Assembly (NCBI GenBank): GCA_027334785.1 | Contig: DAHWQF010000252.1 | Location: 1-5,513 of the forward strand | Direction: 5' to 3' | DNA length: 5,513 bases | DNA from: Acidimicrobiaceae bacterium | Lineage (GTDB): Bacteria; Actinomycetota; Acidimicrobiia; Acidimicrobiales; Palsa-688 | Part shown: piece by piece, positions 1 through 4,986 of the stretch | Layout of the letters: each line of letters starts with the position of its first letter | Numbering within the stretch: position 1 is the first letter of the stretch | Notes under the pieces: model-generated | The model's database searches: none | Seen by the model: the letters and a program-made list of their open reading frames with translations, nothing else | Told to the model about the DNA's origin: nothing | Program-made: the position numbers and the translations under genes

Positions 1-1072
1 TCATGCCGATGAGGAGCGAACGTGCCCCTAGGTCCCACTTCGGAGTGCCGAGGCCGATCAGGGCAGGCACGAACCAGACCTCTCCGGTGTCGTCGCAGCC
101 CGCTGCCACCAGGGCCGACTCCGCCGGGTCGGAGATCAAGGCGAGGTCGTCGACCAGCCACGCGAGCGCCGAGCCCGCCGTCAGCATGAGCGCCTCCACG
201 CCCCACGTCAGGTGCCCGCCCCGTCCCCAGGCAATGATGGGCAGGCAGCCGTGCTCGCCGCTCTTGCCGGAAGCCCCGAAGGGCGGGGGGCTGCCACCGA
301 CGTTGACGTCCAAGAACGCGCCCGTGCCGAAGGTGGCCTTGGCTTCGCCAGGATGAACGCATCCCTGACCGATGAGCGACGCCTGCTGGTCGCCGGCTAT
401 CCCCGAGATCGGCGGGCGCCCCGGGAGGGCAGAGGCCACCCCCACCGGCTCGGATGAAGCCACGATCTTTGGCATGGCGTTCTCGGGCACACGGAAGCGC
501 TCGAGCCTGGCGGGGTCCCAGGCCAGGTCGCCCCGTCCGGCGAGGAGTTCTTCGGTCGGCAGTAGGCCACTCACGCCAGCGTTGCCCGGGTCCGTGACGT
601 GGGCTTGTCCTTCAGAGAGCACCCAGGTCGCCCAGGTGTCGAGCGTCCCGAAGCGGAGGTCGCGATGGCGGCCGGGGTCGTAGGTGTCGAGCAGCCAGGC
701 GAGCTTGGTGGCGGACTCGCTCGGGGAGAGGCGGAGGCCCTCGCCCTGTAGCTCCAGGCACGTGCCCGCGGTGCGCAGGTCCTGCCAGCTAAGCGCCGGC
801 CCGATCGGCTCTCCCGTGGAGGCGTCCCAGAGCACTGTCGTGCCCCGCTGGTTGGTTACTCCCACGCCCTCGACCGGGCCCGCCTCGGCCAGGCAACAGC
901 AGGCGACGTCGATGATCTCCTTGGCAAGTGCGGCTGCATCGACCTCGACGAGCCCCGGAAACGGGCGCGAAGGAGTGAAGGGTTGCTGGCGGCGGGCCGT
1001 GATGGAGCCGTCAGGGCGCACGACGCAGCCCCGGACCCCGCTGCTTCCTATATCTACGACGAGGATCGCGAT
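1..1072 (-). CDS. Glycerol-kinase-like FGGY carbohydrate kinase, C-terminus cut by the window edge
   Basis: An unbroken minus-strand frame from 1084 to the left edge encodes the N-terminal FGGY domain and the start of the C-terminal one. Visible motifs are the phosphate-binding DIGSSGVRG (codons at about 1054-1028), VTNQRGTTVLWD, a SWQDLRT box, GDQQASLIGQG, KATFGTGAF and VPALIGLGTPKWD near the edge. These match the order in glycerol kinases (about 500 aa), which phosphorylate glycerol to glycerol-3-phosphate in the cytoplasm, rather than xylulokinases. About 357 residues are present, so roughly the last quarter lies outside. Two glycerol-contact positions differ: the NQRE glutamate is Gly (842-844) and the tyrosine of the PYFSGTK box is Ser (719-721), so the substrate is uncertain. 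The start is a problem: an in-frame TAA (1087-1085) precedes the domain, and the first canonical start is a GTG at 1021-1019, which lies after the phosphate motif. I place the 5' end at the ATC of 1072-1070, where homologues begin. Family confidence is high; substrate and start confidence are low. Confidence 0.85.
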   Translation of the reverse strand, partial: MAILVVDIGSSGVRGCVVRPDGSITARRQQPFTPSRPFPGLVEVDAAALAKEIIDVACCCLAEAGPVEGVGVTNQRGTTVLWDASTGEPIGPALSWQDLRTAGTCLELQGEGLRLSPSESATKLAWLLDTYDPGRHRDLRFGTLDTWATWVLSEGQAHVTDPGNAGVSGLLPTEELLAGRGDLAWDPARLERFRVPENAMPKIVASSEPVGVASALPGRPPISGIAGDQQASLIGQGCVHPGEAKATFGTGAFLDVNVGGSPPPFGASGKSGEHGCLPIIAWGRGGHLTWGVEALMLTAGSALAWLVDDLALISDPAESALVAAGCDDTGEVWFVPALIGLGTPKWDLGARSLLIGM

Positions 1073-1084
1073 AGGGCGTGCACG

Positions 1085-1198
1085 TTAGCAGCTACCAGCG
1101 AGAGCTCGAGGCTCCGTACAGCCGCGCGAGCGCGCCGGGCGCTCGAGCGTTGGCCGGGGAGCGGTGGAGCGTCCTTTTGGCTTCGCTACCCTTGGGGC
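1085..1198. promoter_or_regulatory. Divergent spacer between the FGGY kinase gene and trpD
   Basis: These 114 bp separate two outward-facing genes and should contain both promoters. A TACCCT box at 1187-1192 ends six bases before the GTG chosen for trpD, which fits a -10 element driving a leaderless transcript. I see no good -35 hexamer at the normal distance. GCTCGAG at 1104-1110 is matched by CTCGAGC at 1143-1149, which could form a stem or an operator half-site pair, but short palindromes are frequent at this GC content. No recognisable Shine-Dalgarno or -10 was found for the kinase. The plus-strand frame of trpD stays open through this spacer, but the residues are rich in Arg and Ala and do not resemble the TrpD N-terminus. 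Confidence 0.45.
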
Positions 1199-2290
1199 GT
1201 GGGCCAGGTACCCCTCGAAAGCGTCGGCGGTTGGCCGGGAGTGCTCGCCAAGCTGGCAGCGCGCCAGGACCTCTCGCCTGTAGAGGCCGGCGCAGCCTTG
1301 AGCGAGATACTGGAGGGGGCGGCGAGCCCGTCGCAGATGGCCGCGTTCATCTTCGGCTTGCGCTGCAAGGGGGAAACCGTCGAGGAGCTCTCCGCCATGC
1401 TCGGGGCCATGCTGGAAGTGGCCGAGACGGTCCCCCTTGAGCCCGAAATTGCCAGCCGGCTCGTGGACACCTGCGGGACCGGGGGGGACAGGAAAGGGAC
1501 GATCAACATCTCCACCATTGCGGCCTTCGTGGTGGCGGGTGCCGGTATTCCCGTGTGCAAGCACGGCGGGCGGGCAGCTTCGTCCCGGACTGGTTCGGCG
1601 GACGTGCTCGAGGCGCTCGGGGTGGAGATCGCTCTCCCGCCCAATTCGGTGGCGCGCTGCATCAAGGAAGCCGGGATCGGGTTCTGCTTCGCACCCCGCT
1701 ACCACCCAGCCATGCGCCACGTGGGCCCGACTCGGGGCGAGCTCGGTGTGCCGACAGCGTTCAACCTGCTCGGCCCCCTCGCCAACCCGGGGCGGGCACC
1801 CCACCAGTTGGTCGGCGTGGGCGACGGGCGGGTGGCCGGCACCCTCGCCAAGGTGCTCGGGTCCGCTGGTGCCGCCCGGGCCTGGGTCGTGCATGGCGAC
1901 GACGGCCTCGATGAGCTTTCCACGGGAACCCGGTCGCGAGTGGTCGAGTGGTGGTCGGGCGCGCCGGGCGGCGGCCAGGTGAAGGAGTTTTACGTTGAAC
2001 CCGGAGAGCTCGGCCTGCGCCCCGCCGGCGTGGAGGTACTGGCAGGCGGCGACCCGGTGCGCAACGCCGAGGCGGCGCTCGCCGTGCTCCGGGGCCAGAC
2101 GGGCCCGCACCGTGACGTGGTCGTGCTCAACGCCGGCGCCGCCCTGGTGGTGGCGGGTGCGGCCGGCGGCCTTGAGGAAGGTCTCGTCCAGGCGGCCGAG
2201 TCGCTCGACAGCGGGAAGGCCCTCCACTGCCTGGAAGCTCTCTCGCGCCTTTCTAAGGAGGAGGCGGCAAAGGAGCGCCGCCGGCGCTAG
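1199..2290 (+). CDS. trpD: Anthranilate phosphoribosyltransferase
   Basis: This cytoplasmic enzyme joins anthranilate to PRPP to give phosphoribosyl-anthranilate, the second step of tryptophan synthesis. From GTG 1199 the protein has 363 residues, slightly longer than the usual ~340-370. An N-terminal helical region (about 12-80) precedes the PRPP-binding loop DTCGTGGD (90-97), NIST (103-106), KHGGRAASSRTGSAD (121-135), FAPRYHPAMRHVGP (164-177), GVPTAFNLLGPLANP (183-197) and the metal-binding acidic pair in DGLDE (238-239). The frame is open back to an ATG at 983, but that start would overlap the kinase gene by about 90 bp and add ~72 unrelated residues. GTG 1199 keeps the conserved WPxVLxxL start and has a -10-like TACCCT six bases upstream. 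One oddity is that the usual KHGNRA motif is KHGGRA, so the asparagine known to contact anthranilate is Gly124. The tail (352-363) is charged and probably dispensable. No other trp gene is visible. Confidence 0.95.
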   Translation: MGQVPLESVGGWPGVLAKLAARQDLSPVEAGAALSEILEGAASPSQMAAFIFGLRCKGETVEELSAMLGAMLEVAETVPLEPEIASRLVDTCGTGGDRKGTINISTIAAFVVAGAGIPVCKHGGRAASSRTGSADVLEALGVEIALPPNSVARCIKEAGIGFCFAPRYHPAMRHVGPTRGELGVPTAFNLLGPLANPGRAPHQLVGVGDGRVAGTLAKVLGSAGAARAWVVHGDDGLDELSTGTRSRVVEWWSGAPGGGQVKEFYVEPGELGLRPAGVEVLAGGDPVRNAEAALAVLRGQTGPHRDVVVLNAGAALVVAGAAGGLEEGLVQAAESLDSGKALHCLEALSRLSKEEAAKERRRR

Positions 2291-2296
2291 CAAGCC

Positions 2297-2333
2297 GAGG
2301 AGTGACCGGCCCTCTAGAGGAGTGACTGGCCGG
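2297..2333. repeat. Short tandem direct repeat with a GC hairpin between convergent genes
   Basis: GAGGAGTGACCGGCC (2297-2311) recurs as GAGGAGTGACTGGCC (2317-2331), 14 of 15 bases identical with a 20-bp period. The same stretch can fold, with CCGGCC (2306-2311) pairing with GGCCGG (2328-2333) around a loop that contains the palindrome CTCTAGAG. It fills nearly the whole 46-bp gap between the trpD stop and the opposing gene's stop, so a bidirectional terminator role is reasonable. There is no T-tract on either side, so a classic Rho-independent terminator is not shown. Confidence 0.5.
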
Positions 2334-2336
2334 GCC

Positions 2337-3029
2337 TCAGTCCCCCGAGCGTTCGGTGCTCGCGCCCAGCTCGATCATGGCGGCCTCCATGGCGGCGATC
2401 CGCTGGTCCAAGCTGAGGAGGCCGGTGCCGCCGCTTTGGACGATCGAGCCCCTCCGAACGGCCAGCTCGTGAACGCGTCGGGCCGCGTCTTCGAGCGCTT
2501 TCACCTGGTCGTCGAGGCCGGCGAGGGCTCTCGCCCTAGGGAGCCCGCGGGCTAGGTAGCTGGCCGCCACCACCTGTCGGTCGAGCTGTGCCGCCTCGTT
2601 CAGCACCTCTCGCGCGAGTTCTGCGATCCCGTCGTACTGCACCCTTTTCGACGAACGCCTCCACCAGGCGCTCCACGGCGTTGCCGGCCGCGTGGTTGCG
2701 AGCCCGGCTACGGGGCCCGCCAGCTGGCAGGCGGCCTTTAGCCGGCGGTGCAGTATTGCCGCTGGCCCGGGGCTCCAGAGCCAACGGAGCGGAGGCTTCG
2801 TGGACCCGGTGGTGCGGCCAGGGAACAGCCGGTTGGCCCGGCGAAGGGCCGAGGTGGCGTAGAAGGTTGCTCCCGAGAGCACGACGAAGGGCAGAAGTAG
2901 GAACACAAAGAGCGGTACCAACCAATCGGCCCCGGCCAGGAGGACGAAATGTACTCCCACAAGTCGATGGTACGCCCGCCGGCGCTTCACTTGGCCGGCG
3001 CTGCGGGGTCGGGGGCCTCGTCTCGCCAA
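2337..3029 (-). CDS. Membrane-anchored protein of unknown function, possibly frameshifted in the middle
   Basis: I do not recognise a family. The 230-residue product starts at a TTG (3029-3027) preceded by AAGGA (3044-3040) at a 10-base spacing. It has an Arg-rich basic N-terminus (1-22), then a long hydrophobic stretch (about 26-59) that fits one long or two closely spaced transmembrane segments, a basic segment (62-100), and an acidic, Ala/Leu-rich helical C-terminus (about 133-222) suited to a coiled coil or helical bundle. The basic N-terminus suggests it sits inside the cell. Residues ~106-129 are unlike the rest (many Trp, Arg, Thr, Pro), while the neighbouring minus frame over 2643-2714 reads as a normal amphipathic helix containing VERLVEAFVEKG. 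That suggests a missing base near 2715 and an extra base near 2642-2649. An alternative start is GTG 2990. The gene converges with trpD and lies downstream of the RAM-domain gene on the same strand, separated by a hairpin-rich leader. Confidence 0.7.
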   Translation of the reverse strand: MARRGPRPRSAGQVKRRRAYHRLVGVHFVLLAGADWLVPLFVFLLLPFVVLSGATFYATSALRRANRLFPGRTTGSTKPPLRWLWSPGPAAILHRRLKAACQLAGPVAGLATTRPATPWSAWWRRSSKRVQYDGIAELAREVLNEAAQLDRQVVAASYLARGLPRARALAGLDDQVKALEDAARRVHELAVRRGSIVQSGGTGLLSLDQRIAAMEAAMIELGASTERSGD

Positions 3030-3039
3030 CTCGGTGCGA

Positions 3040-3044
3040 TCCTT
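3040..3044 (-). promoter_or_regulatory. Shine-Dalgarno deciding the TTG start of the membrane protein gene
   Basis: AAGGA on the minus strand lies 10 bases before the TTG at 3029. It is the best ribosome-binding match near any candidate start of this gene and is why TTG is preferred over the downstream GTG at 2990. Confidence 0.5.
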
Positions 3045-3063
3045 GTTTCTCGGTGCGGCCGGC

Positions 3064-3087
3064 GGCGCCTAATAGCAGGTAGGCGCC
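3064..3087. other. Perfect 8-bp hairpin in the leader of the membrane protein gene
   Basis: GGCGCCTA (3064-3071) pairs perfectly with TAGGCGCC (3080-3087) around an 8-base loop. It lies about 20 bases upstream of the Shine-Dalgarno of the membrane protein gene. On the minus strand it is preceded by a T-rich patch (3097-3088 area) but is not followed by one, so it does not look like an intrinsic terminator for the upstream RAM-domain gene. A leader structure, RNase-protecting stem or protein-binding palindrome are all possible. Confidence 0.5.
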
Positions 3088-3121
3088 CCCAAAAGGGCAA
3101 AACGCACCCGGAAGTGGCCCC

Positions 3122-3212
3122 AGCCCCGAACCGGGTGCGGCTGGCGTCCCTCGGCTCGGGCACCCCAGGCCGGAGCCCCGAACCGGGTGCGCCTGGCGTC
3201 CCTCGGCTCGGG
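3122..3212 (-). repeat. Two near-identical 39-nt hairpin units, 52-bp period
   Basis: Unit 1 (3122-3160) and unit 2 (3174-3212) match at 38 of 39 positions, differing only at 3140 (G) versus 3192 (C). Each is a stem-loop, with arms 3125-3133 and 3152-3160 in unit 1 and 3177-3185 and 3204-3212 in unit 2, each giving 9 bp around an 18-nt loop. On the minus strand every pair forms if one G-U wobble is allowed; on the plus strand the same position is an A-C mismatch. This favours an RNA of the minus strand, the strand of both flanking genes. The units lie in the 207-bp gap (3030-3236) between the RAM-domain gene and the membrane protein gene. The upstream segment CGCACCCGG (3103-3111) can also pair with CCGGGTGCG at 3131-3139 or 3183-3191, competing with the unit stems. 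The function is unknown: leader RNA, REP-like extragenic repeat and simple local duplication all fit. Confidence 0.75.
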
Positions 3213-3236
3213 TGCAGGGCCGCGATTACGCTTGGT

Positions 3237-3524
3237 TCACGCCGGCTCGCCGGCGCCGAGGTCCCACATCGCCTCAAGGTCCCTCTTGCTGTAGGACCGG
3301 AACGCCACCAAGGTCCTCGTGTCCTCGACCCCGTCGAGGCGGTGGAGGCGGCCTGTCACCACCTCTGCCAGCTCTTCGAGCTGGCGCACTCGCACGACCG
3401 CCACGATGTCGGCGTGCCCGGCAACCGAGTAACACTCGGCGACACCCTCGAGGCCGGCTACCTCCTCGGCCAGACCGGCCACCTTGGCTGGCGCGGCGTC
3501 GATCAAGACAAACGCTGTGACCAC
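3237..3524 (-). CDS. Stand-alone Lrp/AsnC ligand-binding (RAM) domain protein
   Basis: The 95-residue product is a single alpha-beta RAM domain (AsnC_trans_reg family) with no DNA-binding helix-turn-helix. Visible hallmarks are the first strand TAFVLIDA (3-10), the helix to LEGVAECYSV (25-34), the turn GHADIVAVVRV (36-46), a second helix LEELAEVVTGRL (49-60), LDGVEDTRTLVAF (63-75) and the C-terminal SYSKRDLEAMWDLG (78-91). Such domains dimerise and assemble into larger rings that bind amino acids or related small molecules. Stand-alone versions are common in Actinobacteria and may act as sensors or partners of full-length Lrp proteins; which ligand is bound here cannot be read. The start is GTG 3524, placed directly before the first strand. 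A TATGTT box at 3539-3534 suggests a very short or absent 5' leader. It is divergent from the glycosyltransferase gene, 71 bp apart, so the two may share control. Confidence 0.93.
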   Translation of the reverse strand: MVTAFVLIDAAPAKVAGLAEEVAGLEGVAECYSVAGHADIVAVVRVRQLEELAEVVTGRLHRLDGVEDTRTLVAFRSYSKRDLEAMWDLGAGEPA

Positions 3525-3595
3525 TGCCCAGCGAACATAGTGCGGCCAGAGCGACGAGGGCGGCCCGACAGCTTGAGCGGCTGGCGGCTAGAACA
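3525..3595. promoter_or_regulatory. Divergent promoter region between the RAM-domain and glycosyltransferase genes
   Basis: On the minus strand TATGTT (3539-3534) is a good -10 candidate, ending nine bases before GTG 3524; no clear -35 is seen. On the plus strand TAGAAC (3589-3594) is a weaker -10 candidate, seven bases before the second in-frame GTG (3602) of the glycosyltransferase gene. That would fit leaderless transcription from 3602 rather than 3596. No Shine-Dalgarno is visible for either gene. Confidence 0.45.
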
Positions 3596-4846
3596 GTGCG
3601 AGTGGTCCGCCCCATCCTTCTCACCAACGACTTCCCGCCCAAGGTAGGAGGCATCCAGTCGTACCTATGGGAACTGTGGCGAAGGCTCCCCCCCGACGAC
3701 GTGACCGTGCTCACCGCGGCCTACCAGGGCAGCGAGTGGTGGGACGCCCAGCAGAAGTTCAGGGTCGTACGGTCCAAGGAACCGGTGCTCCTCCCCCACC
3801 CCCTCCTGGCCCGCAAGGTCCGCCAACTGGCCCGGACCTTCGGCGCGGAGGCAGTCGTGATCGACCCGGCGCTACCCCTCGGGCTGCTCGGCCCCCACCT
3901 CGGGCTCCCCTACGCCTTGGTGCTCCACGGCGCCGAGGTAACCGTCCCGGGCCGCCTCCCGGCCAGCCGGCAGCTGATGGCCCGGGCGCTCAGAGGTGCT
4001 TCGCTTTGGGTCGCCGCCGGCAGGTATGCCGAGTCAGAGGGCCGGCGGGCACTGCGCGCCGGGCGCAAGGGCAAAGGCCGGGACGACGAGGGTAGGGACC
4101 TGCCTCCAACCGTCCAGATCCCTCCGGGGGTGGACCCGCAGCGGTTCCGGCCGCTCCCCCAGATAGAGAAGTTGGCGGCGCGGGCCCGCTTCGGGCTGCC
4201 GGCTGGTGGTCCTTTGGTGGTGAGCGTGAGCCGGCTCGTGCCGAGGAAGGGCATGGACACCTTGATCGAAGCCGCCGAGCGCGCTTCGGCGCGCCTGGGG
4301 GGCATCTCGGTGGCGATCGCCGGCGACGGGCGCGACCGCGGGCGCCTCGAGCGCCTGGCGGCTGGCGCGACGGTCCCGGTCAAGTTGCTCGGCGAACTAG
4401 CCGACGCCGAGCTCCCCGATTTCTACGCGTGTGCCGACTGTTTCGCCCTGTGCAGCCGGGCGCGCTGGGGAGGGCTCGAACAGGAGGGCTTCGGGGTGGT
4501 CCTCGTCGAAGCCGCTTCCTCGGGCGTCCCGTGTATAACCCTGGACAGCGGGGGGGCCGGTGAGGCGGTGCTCGACGGCGAGACCGGCGTGGTCGTGAAG
4601 CCACGAAAGCCCACGGCGCTCCTGGCGTCCCACTACCGCGAAGCCGAGGCCGAGGGCGTGGCTAATGCTCTCGTAGAAGTCCTGACCGAGCCCGCGCTCG
4701 CCCGCCGGATGGGGGAGGCGGGGCGCCGGCGCGCCGAGCGGGAACTCTCCTACGACGTCCTCGCCCCGCGCCTGGCCGACGCCCTTGAGCGCTTGGCGGG
4801 AGGCGGTCGCCAGGCTGGCAGCGAGGGTGGCGGCGGGGCCCAGTAG
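3596..4846 (+). CDS. GT4-family glycosyltransferase, PimB-like (probable mannosyltransferase)
   Basis: The protein has the two Rossmann domains of GT-B, GT4-type retaining glycosyltransferases. The N-terminal acceptor domain begins with PILLTNDFPPKVGGI (6-20), including the GG loop, and contains VLHGAEVTVP (109-118). The C-terminal nucleotide-sugar domain has PPGVDPQRF (176-184), the phosphate-binding VSRLVPRKGMDTLI (211-224, key Arg213 and Lys218), AGDGRDR (242-248) and the E-x7-E pair in EQEGFGVVLVEA (Glu297, Glu305). This set matches actinobacterial PimB', which adds a mannose from GDP-mannose to phosphatidylinositol mannoside at the inner face of the membrane. Position beside trpD and the SRPBCC gene supports that assignment, but the sugar and acceptor are inferred. 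At 416 residues it is longer than typical PimB' (about 380). Extra length comes from a charged insert (155-170), added residues around 337-354 and a Gly-rich tail (402-416). Start GTG 3596 is used; GTG 3602 is equally possible. Confidence 0.9.
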   Translation: MRVVRPILLTNDFPPKVGGIQSYLWELWRRLPPDDVTVLTAAYQGSEWWDAQQKFRVVRSKEPVLLPHPLLARKVRQLARTFGAEAVVIDPALPLGLLGPHLGLPYALVLHGAEVTVPGRLPASRQLMARALRGASLWVAAGRYAESEGRRALRAGRKGKGRDDEGRDLPPTVQIPPGVDPQRFRPLPQIEKLAARARFGLPAGGPLVVSVSRLVPRKGMDTLIEAAERASARLGGISVAIAGDGRDRGRLERLAAGATVPVKLLGELADAELPDFYACADCFALCSRARWGGLEQEGFGVVLVEAASSGVPCITLDSGGAGEAVLDGETGVVVKPRKPTALLASHYREAEAEGVANALVEVLTEPALARRMGEAGRRRAERELSYDVLAPRLADALERLAGGGRQAGSEGGGGAQ

Positions 4847-4859
4847 GGCCACGACAGGC

Positions 4860-4920
4860 GACGTTTGCCCACTAGGGGCCGGCCCCCATGGCCGGCGCTC
4901 GTGGAGGGCAACAAAACGTC
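4860..4920. other. Nested inverted repeat between the glycosyltransferase and SRPBCC genes
   Basis: An outer stem is formed by GACGTTT (4860-4866) with AAACGTC (4914-4920), continued by GCCC (4867-4870) with GGGC (4906-4909) across a four-base bulge. Inside it sits a perfect 7-bp hairpin, GCCGGCC (4878-4884) with GGCCGGC (4890-4896), loop CCCAT. The 12-bp palindrome GGGGCCGGCCCC (4875-4886) overlaps it. It begins 14 bases after the glycosyltransferase stop, so a terminator or 3'-end stabiliser is plausible. There is no U-tract after the outer stem. An ATG at 4888 lies in the inner loop and is not thought to be a start. Confidence 0.55.
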
Positions 4921-4960
4921 CTCAGCCTGCCAGCCAGGCGGGGGTCCCTTGAGGCAGCAC

Positions 4961-4980
4961 TAGATTCTTTGTCCGGGAGG
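4961..4980 (+). promoter_or_regulatory. Candidate -10 box and strong Shine-Dalgarno of the SRPBCC gene
   Basis: TAGATT (4961-4966) fits the TAnnnT -10 pattern, without a recognisable -35 at the proper distance. GGGAGG (4975-4980) lies six bases before GTG 4987 and is the strongest ribosome-binding site in the window. It fixes the start of the SRPBCC gene and rules out the earlier in-frame ATG at 4888. Confidence 0.6.
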
Positions 4981-4986
4981 TGCCAG

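Noticed and set aside
3..1088. Several plus-strand open frames over the left end
   Set aside because: All are antisense to the FGGY kinase, whose conserved motifs run through the whole stretch on the minus strand. Their sequences are low in hydrophobic core residues and rich in Ser, Pro and Arg.
983..1198. Upstream part of the trpD frame starting at ATG 983
   Set aside because: It would overlap the kinase gene on the other strand and add about 72 Arg/Ala-rich residues absent from TrpD proteins. GTG 1199 fits the family length and promoter.
1085..2293. Long minus-strand open frame of about 400 codons opposite trpD
   Set aside because: It lies fully antisense to a gene with clear TrpD motifs, and its residues (His, Arg, Gly, Pro rich) match no family. 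Such shadow frames are expected at this GC content.
3122..3212. CRISPR array
   Set aside because: There are only two repeat copies with a 13-bp interval, no third unit and no cas genes. Each unit is a stem-loop rather than a repeat-spacer pattern.
2949..3647. Plus-strand frame of about 230 codons across the hairpin region and the RAM-domain gene
   Set aside because: It crosses a non-coding repeat region and is antisense to a convincing RAM-domain gene. It also overlaps the glycosyltransferase start.
3274..3714. Minus-strand frame of 146 codons overlapping the divergent region
   Set aside because: It runs antisense over the glycosyltransferase start and shares DNA with the RAM-domain gene in another frame. 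It is Arg/Ser/Pro rich with no family resemblance.
4397..4852. Minus-strand frame opposite the glycosyltransferase C-terminal domain
   Set aside because: The plus strand carries the E-x7-E and other GT4 motifs here. The antisense product has no recognisable features.
4888..4986. N-terminal extension of the SRPBCC protein from ATG 4888
   Set aside because: That ATG sits in a hairpin loop without a ribosome site. A strong GGGAGG precedes GTG 4987, which gives the family's normal length.
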